Below, piece by piece: positions 1 through 5,424 of a DNA stretch of 7,635 nt; positions within the stretch are counted from its first letter, which is position 1; every line of letters begins with the position of its first letter. The position numbers were made by a program, and so were the translations under genes. The stretch is taken from assembly GCA_015520475.1 (NCBI GenBank), contig WAQA01000060.1, forward strand, positions 1 through 7,635, read 5' to 3'. The DNA comes from Candidatus Bathyarchaeota archaeon (GTDB lineage Archaea > Thermoproteota > Bathyarchaeia > Bathyarchaeales > WAQA01). The notes beneath the pieces are model-generated. The model did not search any database. It was not told where the DNA came from and was given only the letters and a program-made list of their open reading frames with translations.

Positions 1-1
1 G

Positions 2-148
2 GAGCTAGATATCAACGTCCTCTACATACTCCTACTAAAAGAGATAAAACGTATGATAGAGGATCCATTCGCCATCCTCGGCTTAATAGTTATGTTCTTC
101 GGAATAGCAGCAGTAGTAAGGGCGTCCATGAAGAGTAGTGAAGAATAA
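2..148 (+). CDS. C-terminal end of an unidentified membrane protein (5' truncated by window edge)
   Basis: An open frame enters from the left edge and ends at TAA (146-148), giving 48 residues. The end of the protein has a charged stretch (KEIKRMIEDP), then one strongly hydrophobic segment of about 18 residues (FAILGLIVMFFGIAAVV), then a short charged tail ending in SSEE. This is the usual look of a last transmembrane helix followed by a cytoplasmic tail. Family and function cannot be told from this fragment. It converges on the sulfatase-like gene. The 159 bases between the two stops hold only a 9-base direct repeat (ATTCTAAAG at about 170 and 231) and a small CTCTA/TAGAG inverted repeat near 280. 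I see no further gene there. Confidence 0.6.
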   Translation, partial: ELDINVLYILLLKEIKRMIEDPFAILGLIVMFFGIAAVVRASMKSSEE

Positions 149-307
149 TAAACTGCTCCCTGAATCCAAATTCTAAAGAGAGCATTATCCAGCATGGCAG
201 AGGAACAAATGTCAAATCCAAAAAGTTCAGATTCTAAAGGGACTCTAACAATCCAGAAATGAACTCGATGTCATTGGGCTCTATAATAGAGATGATGGGG
301 GATGAGT

Positions 308-1696
308 TCAGTAACCCATCTTCTTTCTCCATTCCTCATATGACGCTTTCGTCCGCACCTTAAACTTCTCCCTCTCCCTCTCAACCCATCTCACAGGTGG
401 TAGACCGACACTTGATATCAGCCGTAACGGGTCCGGTTTCCCATCAAGATTCTCTTCCAGCCACCTCTGCATTTTAAGGTCAAGTTGATCCGTTAAGTCA
501 CGTTCTTCTTCAGCTAAGTTGTTCTCTTCGCCAGGATCCTTAACTATATTGTACAGTTCTATTTTTGGGGTTCTCCAGAAGCCTTGATCTATAGTCTTAA
601 TCAGTTTCCACCCGTCATCCGTTACTAAAGCCCTCTTAGCAGTCCACAATCCCTGATTGCTATATACCGTTGAGTATACCCTCTCCTTCTCTCCCAAGAT
701 TAGGGGGATAAGATCTCTTCCTTGAAATCTAGCCGGCACAGATATACCTAACACCTTCAAGATGAGGTACGGTATATCGATGAGTTGAACAAGCGCGTCG
801 ATAACTTTGCCCTCAGGAAAAACCTTCGGATATCTTATGATTAATGGAACATGTATTGTAGGCTGGTAAACATCTGCGTGATCAAAGTAGAAGCCATGCT
901 CACCTAAGCTCTCACCATGATCAGAAGTTAAGATAACCATTGTGTCATCGGTTATTCCAACATCATCTAGAACCTGTAAAAGCTCCCCAAATTTCTCATC
1001 GACGTATGATATCTCCCCATCATACTGAGCCACAATAAACTCTAGATCCGTTATGTCCGACTGAAACCCGTTAACTTCACGTATCGCCTCGAGATGCTTG
1101 TAAATAAACGGCCATAAAACTTGCTTCTTTACCTCATCCAAACTATGATTGTTTGGATCTGTTGGATCACCACTATACCAAAGCCACCTATACCTCTCAG
1201 GTGGAATGTAGAGTCCATGAGGATCCCAGTAATGAACAAAGAGGAAGAAATCCTTCCTATAATTCTGCTTTATCCACGGTATCGCAAAAGAATTTATCTC
1301 ATCAGCATCGACCTGTTGAATCCTGCTTGGATTACCAGCCACAGGGTTCATGTAATACTGGAACCCTCTAACAAACCATTTCCTCATAATATACAGTGTA
1401 CTCACAGCAGCCGTTACATATCCCCTCTCAGCTATTATCTGAGGAAGAAATGGGATGTCATCACTCAAGCTTTCAGTCTTACTGTGAGATACTATGCCAG
1501 TTCTAACCCCTCTCTGACCAGTGAACATCGCCGTATATGAAGGCTGAGTCGGCACATCAGTCGGATAGGCATTAGAGAAGAGAACACCCCTAGAAGCAAA
1601 AGCATCTATATTAGGGGAAGTATTACGATGATACCCGTAGCAGCTTAGATGATCTGCTCTTAATGTGTCAATAACAACTAAAACTACCTTCACCAT
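308..1696 (-). CDS. Sulfatase / alkaline phosphatase superfamily hydrolase with Thr at the nucleophile position
   Basis: This is a 462-residue protein of the sulfatase family (PF00884-like), which hydrolyses sulfate or phosphate esters; the substrate is unknown. Counting from the upstream GTG at 1705 (subtract 3 for the chosen start), the metal ligand region is VVIDTLRADH (D13). The nucleophile motif is TQPSY with T53 where classical sulfatases have Cys or Ser of CxPSR. HYWDPHG is at 158-164, the second metal motif SDHGE at 261-265, and the typical C-terminal LYN...DPGEENNLAE at 384-399. No signal peptide or membrane helix is seen, so it is probably cytoplasmic. The ATG at 1696 is preferred because GGTGG lies 5 bases upstream; the GTG at 1705 would add three residues. 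Stop is TGA. The Thr, and the absence of the CxPSR arginine, argue against formylglycine activation. A phosphodiesterase or phosphatase activity is as likely as sulfatase. Confidence 0.9.
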   Translation of the reverse strand: MVKVVLVVIDTLRADHLSCYGYHRNTSPNIDAFASRGVLFSNAYPTDVPTQPSYTAMFTGQRGVRTGIVSHSKTESLSDDIPFLPQIIAERGYVTAAVSTLYIMRKWFVRGFQYYMNPVAGNPSRIQQVDADEINSFAIPWIKQNYRKDFFLFVHYWDPHGLYIPPERYRWLWYSGDPTDPNNHSLDEVKKQVLWPFIYKHLEAIREVNGFQSDITDLEFIVAQYDGEISYVDEKFGELLQVLDDVGITDDTMVILTSDHGESLGEHGFYFDHADVYQPTIHVPLIIRYPKVFPEGKVIDALVQLIDIPYLILKVLGISVPARFQGRDLIPLILGEKERVYSTVYSNQGLWTAKRALVTDDGWKLIKTIDQGFWRTPKIELYNIVKDPGEENNLAEEERDLTDQLDLKMQRWLEENLDGKPDPLRLISSVGLPPVRWVEREREKFKVRTKASYEEWRKKMGY

Positions 1697-1741
1697 ACAT
1701 CCCACCAGCCGCTACTCACCCTTGATGGAGTGATTGGTGAG

Positions 1742-1750
1742 TTTATATGA
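1742..1750 (-). promoter_or_regulatory. TATA box for the sulfatase-like gene
   Basis: The minus strand reads CATATAAACTC here. Its centre is about 49 bases upstream of the ATG at 1696. Initiation about 25 bases downstream would give a leader of some 23 bases that contains the GGTGG ribosome-binding site. This spacing is normal for an archaeal promoter. Confidence 0.6.
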
Positions 1751-1778
1751 TTGGCTGGTGCTGATAAGTCTTTCTCTC

Positions 1779-1826
1779 CATCTAATATTGGATGGATTTT
1801 CCATCCAATATAAAAACCATCCAATT
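1779..1826. repeat. CCATCCAAT inverted-repeat cluster with perfect 11-bp hairpin
   Basis: ATATTGGATGG (1785-1795) and CCATCCAATAT (1801-1811) form a perfect 11-bp inverted repeat around a 5-base loop. Two more copies of the unit flank it: CCATCTAAT (1779-1787), which with 1787-1795 makes an overlapping palindrome of 18 bases with one mismatched position pair, and CCATCCAAT (1818-1826). The block lies downstream of the pyrophosphatase stop and about 35 bases upstream of the sulfatase TATA box. It could end the pyrophosphatase transcript (TTTTT on the minus strand precedes the hairpin rather than following it) or bind a dimeric regulator of the sulfatase gene. The repeat is seen directly; the role is inferred. 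Confidence 0.6.
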
Positions 1827-1893
1827 GTTAAAACACACTCCACTCAATAACGGGAATTCACCGTGAAAGTCAAAGGAACAAAACTTTAGGTTA

Positions 1894-2427
1894 TTATCTA
1901 AACTTTTTGTTGAAGAGGTTCATGGCGTACTCGATTATCTTCTTTGCTTCCTCAGCTTTTTTCCAAGCCTTAAATCTAACCCACTTCTTAGGCTCCAGCC
2001 GTTTATAGGTCTCAAAGAACTCTCTTATCTCCTTCAATAGATGAGGATGCACGTCTGCTAGATCATGGATTCCCTCAAACCTAGGGTCTCTTATTGGAAC
2101 GGACAATATCTTCGGGTCTTCTCCTTCCTCATCCTCCAGTATTAGGGCTCCTATCGTCCTAGCCCTTACTATACATCCTACCTCAAGAGGCTCATAAGAT
2201 AGAACCATTATGTCAAGTGGGTCATTATCATCATACCATGTCTGAGGTATAAAGCCGTATTCGACTGGAAAGACGACTGAGGAGTGGAGGACGCGATCTA
2301 ATACGAATGCCCCCCACTCCCTATCATACTCATACTTATCTCTTGATCTACTGATAACTTCGATAACTGCATTTATAATCTCAGGAGGTCTATCTCCTGG
2401 AGGAACATCTCTCCAAAGGTTTACCAT
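1894..2427 (-). CDS. ppa: Inorganic pyrophosphatase, family I (soluble)
   Basis: Hydrolyses pyrophosphate to two phosphates in the cytoplasm, pulling biosynthetic reactions such as nucleic acid and aminoacyl-tRNA synthesis forward; Mg-dependent and usually hexameric. The 177-residue length is normal for the family. The signature DNDPLD is at 67-72, with the three metal-binding aspartates D67, D69 and D72. Other residues matching the E. coli active site are E23, K31 and E33 (in KYEYD), R45, Y57, D99, D104, K106 and the Y141-K142 pair, so the enzyme should be active. It starts at ATG with a weak upstream GGATGAT and stops at TAA. It has its own TATA box and is probably transcribed separately from the crenactin cluster. 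Confidence 0.97.
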   Translation of the reverse strand: MVNLWRDVPPGDRPPEIINAVIEVISRSRDKYEYDREWGAFVLDRVLHSSVVFPVEYGFIPQTWYDDNDPLDIMVLSYEPLEVGCIVRARTIGALILEDEEGEDPKILSVPIRDPRFEGIHDLADVHPHLLKEIREFFETYKRLEPKKWVRFKAWKKAEEAKKIIEYAMNLFNKKFR

Positions 2428-2465
2428 GAATTATCATCCTCGTATAAATATCTTCCATAAACCCG

Positions 2466-2475
2466 TTTATATATC
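2466..2475 (-). promoter_or_regulatory. TATA box for the pyrophosphatase gene
   Basis: The minus strand reads GATATATAAACG. Its centre is about 43 bases upstream of the pyrophosphatase ATG, predicting a leader of about 17 bases. A second AT-rich element (GATATTTATACG, 2435-2446) is too close to the start to serve the same ATG. The rest of 2476-2705 is non-coding and I see no RNA gene in it. Confidence 0.6.
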
Positions 2476-2705
2476 ATAAATCCGGAGGATAAGAATGTAC
2501 AGCCTTCTCATATAAAATACAACTTATTGATTTATAAATGAAGCAATCTATTCTTTTGTCATTTCCCGATTAGAGTGGGAGGGTTTCGGTCCTCAGCCCC
2601 TTCAGCCAAGTTCTAGACACCACCAAATCAAACCCACACAAACTATATCAACCATCAAAACAATTCACCCTACGGCTCAAACCATAAACCTTCTTACCGA
2701 AGACT

Positions 2706-3224
2706 CTATAATGGGTAATGCTCCACTCTTGGTTCTCCCTTCTCGGTGGAGAGCGCCGTCACAATCACATATGGTACATGTCTCCCGATATAGTTTATTA
2801 TGCGGTTGAACCTTTCAGGGTCATAGCTCAATGTTAACTCATCAATTATAAAGAATGGGAATTCAGGTAGAAAGGTCTCCTTTGCCGCAAGCATCAATAT
2901 TAACCCAAGCGTGAGTTTCTCTGAAGCGCTTAATGTTTCGATAGGTTGATGTACATCCCCCTCCTTAATGACATGGATGACAAAGTTTTGATCTAGGAAT
3001 ATATTGCTGAAATCTCCTATCGAGAGCTCATTAAAGACTTTGATTACGCTTCTATTGAATTCTAACCTTACAGAGGTCATATGATTAAGGTATTTACCTT
3101 GGAAATACTCGATTAAACCGTTAAGCCACTCTATCTTGAGCAGTATCTCCCTTCGAACATCGATGACTGGACGGCCAGCATATTTATGATGGTTGATTGG
3201 AAATCTCTCAGCCTCCTCAATCTC
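2706..3224 (-). CDS. Arcadin-4-like SMC/Rad50-type ATPase, C-terminal half after an in-frame TAG
   Basis: This is the second half of the SMC-like ATPase, in the same frame as the first half and separated only by TAG 3225-3227. The frame is open for 48 codons before its first ATG (3078-3080). Those codons read as sensible protein (EIEEAERFPINHHKYAGRP...) and contain no ATG, GTG or TTG, so an independent start would lose them. After the ATG come the ABC signature TLSASEKLTLG (about 49-59 from that ATG), Walker B FFIIDE (76-81) and a D-loop-like LSYDPER. In SMC/Rad50 proteins these elements pair with Walker A of the other half to close the ATP site. No ribosome-binding site is seen before the ATG. 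The frame ends at a second TAG (2706-2708), followed three codons later by TAA. It is either part of one readthrough protein or a fragment of a broken gene. Confidence 0.75.
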   Translation of the reverse strand, partial: EIEEAERFPINHHKYAGRPVIDVRREILLKIEWLNGLIEYFQGKYLNHMTSVRLEFNRSVIKVFNELSIGDFSNIFLDQNFVIHVIKEGDVHQPIETLSASEKLTLGLILMLAAKETFLPEFPFFIIDELTLSYDPERFNRIINYIGRHVPYVIVTALSTEKGEPRVEHYPL

Positions 3225-3227
3225 CTA
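3225..3227 (-). other. In-frame TAG codon inside the SMC-like ATPase gene
   Basis: The minus strand reads CAG AAG AAA GAG TAG GAG ATT GAG GAG GCT, with coding sequence continuing in the same frame on both sides. One base change from GAG, AAG or CAG would produce this TAG in a coiled coil rich in E and K. The alternatives are pyrrolysine decoding, stop readthrough, a recent nonsense mutation or a sequencing error. Confidence 0.85.
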
Positions 3228-4205
3228 CTCTTTCTTCTGGATCAATCTGTCGATGCGGTTAAGCTCCCCCTCCATAACTTCTATCTCTTTTAGTTTCCGC
3301 TTCTCCTCCTTCAATGTCTGCCGCTTCAACTCTTCAATTTCAGCCTCCAGTTTTCTCAGCAGTTTAGTCTTCTCTTCAATTTCGCTCCTTATTTGATTCT
3401 GCCTCTTCCTAGAGTTCTCTATGGCCTTCCTAATACGATTCGTTAAGGCTGGAGAATCCCCTGCCAGAGAAAGGAAATCCTTCATCTGATCCTCATTTCC
3501 CTCTTCACGTCTAAGCTCCTTATCCAGTTCTGAGAGCGCCGTTTTGACACCATTAGCTGAGAGCTCCATCTCCCTTATCCTGCTCGAAATATCCTTTACG
3601 GCTATTCTTTCTTTAACCCTGAGACTCTCTATCCTATCCTTCACATTCTCTTTCCTAATATGTAACGTTGCAAGTTCAGTTAACAGGTTTGGAAGAGCCT
3701 CAAACCTCTTAAATTCCGGGCTTGCCAGCTCCCTACTCAACTCATCAACCATCTTTTCAGCAGTGAACGTTATCTCCCTATAATATTTACCATACGAGAG
3801 ATTCTCAAGATACTCTCTAAACCTTGCTGATCCCTCAGTGATCCTATGTATAACCCCTATCTCAGCCAATGCTATGCAGGCATCGAATGCCCTTTCATCT
3901 GCAAATGGAAGCATTCTCCCAAAACTCTTAACGGATCCATCCGCCTCCCTTATGAATATCCGTTCATACGTTTCATCACCATACCAAACTTTAACTCTTC
4001 CCCTCACAGAATTCAAGTTCAAGATGTGGCTTGGAGGTATCCTCTCGGAGAAAAGCGATGTGAATGCTCTTACGAAACTTGTCTTTCCAGAAGCGTTTGG
4101 CGCCCTCACTATGTTCAATCCACGTTTAAAGTTAAGCGTTAACCGCTTAAGACAGCCAATGTTCTCAAGATCTACTCTTATATTCATCGGCGTATCTTGT
4201 TGCAT
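3225..4205 (-). CDS. Arcadin-4-like SMC/Rad50-type ATPase, N-terminal half
   Basis: First half of an SMC/Rad50-like ATPase, the family of arcadin-4 in crenactin loci. Counted from the upstream TTG at 4214, NIRVDLENIGCLKRLTLNF (11-29) is the typical first strands. Walker A is RAPNASGKTS (37-46), close to GPNGSGKT. A globular part runs to about 175. Residues 180-329 form a long E/K/R-rich coiled coil (LRKLEAEIEELKRQTLKEE). It then hits TAG in frame with the C-terminal half; read through, the whole would be about 500 residues, a short-armed SMC-like protein. The start is uncertain: TTG 4214 (GGGAG nearby), ATG 4205 or ATG 4187. It overlaps the end of the 51-residue gene, suggesting translational coupling. 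It probably binds DNA or organises the filament; that is inference. Confidence 0.8.
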   Translation of the reverse strand: MQQDTPMNIRVDLENIGCLKRLTLNFKRGLNIVRAPNASGKTSFVRAFTSLFSERIPPSHILNLNSVRGRVKVWYGDETYERIFIREADGSVKSFGRMLPFADERAFDACIALAEIGVIHRITEGSARFREYLENLSYGKYYREITFTAEKMVDELSRELASPEFKRFEALPNLLTELATLHIRKENVKDRIESLRVKERIAVKDISSRIREMELSANGVKTALSELDKELRREEGNEDQMKDFLSLAGDSPALTNRIRKAIENSRKRQNQIRSEIEEKTKLLRKLEAEIEELKRQTLKEEKRKLKEIEVMEGELNRIDRLIQKKE

Positions 4206-4320
4206 AACTCTCAAGTAACTCCCTTAAACGTTCTTTATTATCTTCCTTCCCCCTCAAAACCTTTAAGGCTTCATCCTCAAACTCTGATATGTAAGGCAGC
4301 CTTTCATCCTTTCTAACCAT
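4165..4320 (-). CDS. Small charged protein of 51 residues, overlapping the SMC-like gene
   Basis: An ATG at 4318-4320 opens 51 codons ending at TGA (4165-4167). It is preceded by a strong ribosome-binding site, GAGGAGTGA, about 5 bases upstream. The protein is highly charged and probably helical: it starts MVRKDERLPYISEFEDEALK, continues with KERLRELLESYATRYADEY and ends KSRS. I recognise no family. Its last 23-41 bases overlap the start of the SMC-like ATPase in another frame, as in a coupled operon. By position it could be a small partner of the ATPase (arcadin-3 is encoded near arcadin-4 in known loci), but I cannot confirm homology from sequence alone. Confidence 0.65.
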   Translation of the reverse strand: MVRKDERLPYISEFEDEALKVLRGKEDNKERLRELLESYATRYADEYKSRS

Positions 4321-4342
4321 TAAATTCACTCCTCATCTCAAA

Positions 4343-4350
4343 TTATTATA
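4343..4350 (-). promoter_or_regulatory. Possible internal TATA box before the 51-residue gene
   Basis: The minus strand reads CTCTATAATAATTTG. Its centre is about 27 bases before the ATG at 4320, which would give a nearly leaderless transcript lacking the GAGGAGTGA site. The ribosome-binding site and this TATA-like element therefore do not fit together well; it may be chance. Confidence 0.25.
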
Positions 4351-4364
4351 GAGTTCAGCAAACC

Positions 4365-4484
4365 TTAGAAGCGTCCCTCATCTTCAGTATCTCTATGAAT
4401 AAACATCATTAATATCTTTTGATAGGTTAGCTGCATAAGACCGGTTCTCCTGAAACTCTCCATCTCAGCATAGAGCCTCATCAC
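4365..4484 (-). CDS. Possible small protein (39 residues), or broken-off tail of the upstream zinc protein gene
   Basis: After the TAA of the four-cysteine protein the same frame stays open for 61 codons, down to TAA 4365-4367. The only usual start codons near its head are GTG 4484 followed directly by ATG 4481, with GGAGG about 12 bases upstream, which is longer than usual. From the GTG the product is 39 residues (VMRLYAEMESFRRTGLMQLT...), helical and basic with an acidic tail (HRDTEDEGRF). The codons before the GTG (FSELLHNGLSPLRRQQ) also look like protein. This suggests either an unusual start further upstream or a former extension of the preceding gene. Unrecognised; coding is only moderately supported. 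Confidence 0.35.
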   Translation of the reverse strand: MMRLYAEMESFRRTGLMQLTYQKILMMFIHRDTEDEGRF

Positions 4485-4485
4485 T

Positions 4486-4519
4486 ATGGACTGTTGCCTC
4501 CGTAAAGGAGATAGTCCAT
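4486..4519. repeat. Two-step hairpin in the crenactin-cluster transcript
   Basis: ATGGACT (4486-4492) pairs with AGTCCAT (4513-4519), and CTCC (4498-4501) with GGAG (4507-4510). This gives 7-bp and 4-bp stems separated by an uneven internal loop, with a 5-base end loop. It lies just before the GTG/ATG candidate start at 4484 and contains the GGAGG that would serve it, so folding could hide that site. A wider 10-bp inverted repeat (4399-4408 with 4545-4554) encloses it, though one such match is expected by chance in a window this size. Confidence 0.4.
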
Positions 4520-4550
4520 TATGGAGCAGCTCAGAGAATTGAAGTGATGT

Positions 4551-4829
4551 TTATGGGATTATCCTTCTACACACTATCTCATCCTGGAATCTTCTTATGA
4601 ATTTTGGGCATCTTCCACATTCGGTTACAAGTACGGGCTGGTGATCCTCCGGGCAAGTAACAACTTCAATATTGACTATCCTATATCTAGGAGGCTCCGG
4701 CTTCATATTTCGAATCTTAACGAAGTCTTCGAGCGGAAGTTCTGGACTGAATGGATCCTCAAGATCAACAACAACTTTAATCTTTCTTATCGATGTGTTG
4801 GAGATGTTATTAATAATCCCTTCAGACAT
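4551..4829 (-). CDS. Small four-cysteine (probable zinc-binding) protein of the crenactin cluster
   Basis: A 92-residue protein starting at ATG one base after the TAA of the arcadin-2-like gene, so very likely in the same operon. Residues 1-57 hold a basic/hydrophobic strand (IRKIKVVVDL, 14-23) and a proline-rich stretch (KPEPPRYRIV, 43-52). The C-terminal part has C59, C71, C74 and C87 in TCPEDHQPVLVTECGRCPKF and the following residues. The spacing C-x11-C-x2-C-x12-C fits a single structural zinc site, and CPEDxxPV...ECxxCPxF-like motifs occur in small archaeal proteins. No enzyme motif is seen. It may be a small accessory arcadin, but I cannot assign it to a named one. The frame stays open beyond its TAA stop. 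Confidence 0.75.
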   Translation of the reverse strand: MSEGIINNISNTSIRKIKVVVDLEDPFSPELPLEDFVKIRNMKPEPPRYRIVNIEVVTCPEDHQPVLVTECGRCPKFIRRFQDEIVCRRIIP

Positions 4830-4830
4830 C

Positions 4831-5424
4831 TTACTCTATCTCTTTTCCTCTCTGCGAGAGTATATTAATCCAAGGATTATCCTTTAGGAAGGATGGGACC
4901 TCCTGAATGGTCTCCTCAACTTTAACCTCAACCTCTCTAATAGTGGGCTTAATAGACTTCAACCTCTGAATCTCAGAGGATAAACTCTCAATCTTCCTTT
5001 CAAGCCTCAACATCTCCCTCCTAAGCCTCTTTATCTCCTCGATCCATTCCGCAATATCCGCATTCTTAGATGATACATTCACTGCGGGAACAGCCTCTTC
5101 AACCCCTCTCTCATCATAGATGAGCAGGCCTAAAGCTTCATCTCTGATTATCTTACTGTCTAGGATGGAAGCGTAGAGTCTCGGAAGCGCTATGTAGACC
5201 TTGTCAGCCCTCCCCTTCAACGAAACAGCCTTCACAACAGCTCTTAACAGGGAGTTCCTCTCAGCCAAATCTTTCTCCGACGCTATGCTTACAATTACAC
5301 GTTCACCTTTTCCTTTGAACAGCAAGATAAGATTCTCCCCTAACCTAAGCCTATCTCCGGGTGACGGCTGATAATTACGGGATAGAAAGAACCTCTCTAT
5401 AAGCATGTTTATATCTTCATTCAC
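4831..5424 (-). CDS. Probable arcadin-2, crenactin-binding coiled-coil protein
   Basis: A 197-residue protein encoded directly after crenactin, which is the position of arcadin-2 in Pyrobaculum as I recall it. Arcadin-2 binds crenactin through a C-terminal helix and limits filament assembly (published work on P. calidifontis). Here, residues 1-115 form an alpha/beta domain (LILLFKGKGERVIVSI; VYIALPRLYASIL; ALGLLIYDERG). Residues 124-158 are a coiled coil (IEEIKRLRREMLRLERKIES). Residues 160-176 are a linker of alternating V/E. The end is SFLKDNPWINILSQRGKE (178-195), a short amphipathic helix suited to fill the actin groove. The start is GTG 5424, sharing GTGAATGA with the crenactin stop; ATG at residue 7 is an alternative. 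Stop is TAA. Layout and position support the name; sequence identity was not tested. Confidence 0.7.
   Translation of the reverse strand: MNEDINMLIERFFLSRNYQPSPGDRLRLGENLILLFKGKGERVIVSIASEKDLAERNSLLRAVVKAVSLKGRADKVYIALPRLYASILDSKIIRDEALGLLIYDERGVEEAVPAVNVSSKNADIAEWIEEIKRLRREMLRLERKIESLSSEIQRLKSIKPTIREVEVKVEETIQEVPSFLKDNPWINILSQRGKEIE

Noticed and set aside
149..307. Possible terminator or small gene between the convergent genes
   Set aside because: Only a 5-bp stem (near 280) and a 9-base direct repeat are present; no convincing T-run or start with ribosome-binding site.
1121..1540. Plus-strand open frames inside the sulfatase gene
   Set aside because: They lie antisense to a gene with full family motifs, and their translations are low-complexity with no recognisable domain.
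2575..2640. GGTTTCGGTCC resembling a tRNA T-arm
   Set aside because: It lacks the GTTCRA core, and no acceptor, D or anticodon arms can be formed around it.
3193..4218. Several plus-strand frames opposite the SMC-like ATPase
   Set aside because: They are serine/leucine-rich mirrors of the E/K-rich coiled coil and have no motifs.
4440..4485. GTGATGA and CTGA on the minus strand, like C and D boxes of a guide RNA
   Set aside because: The boxes are too close, and no second C'/D' pair or terminal stem is present.
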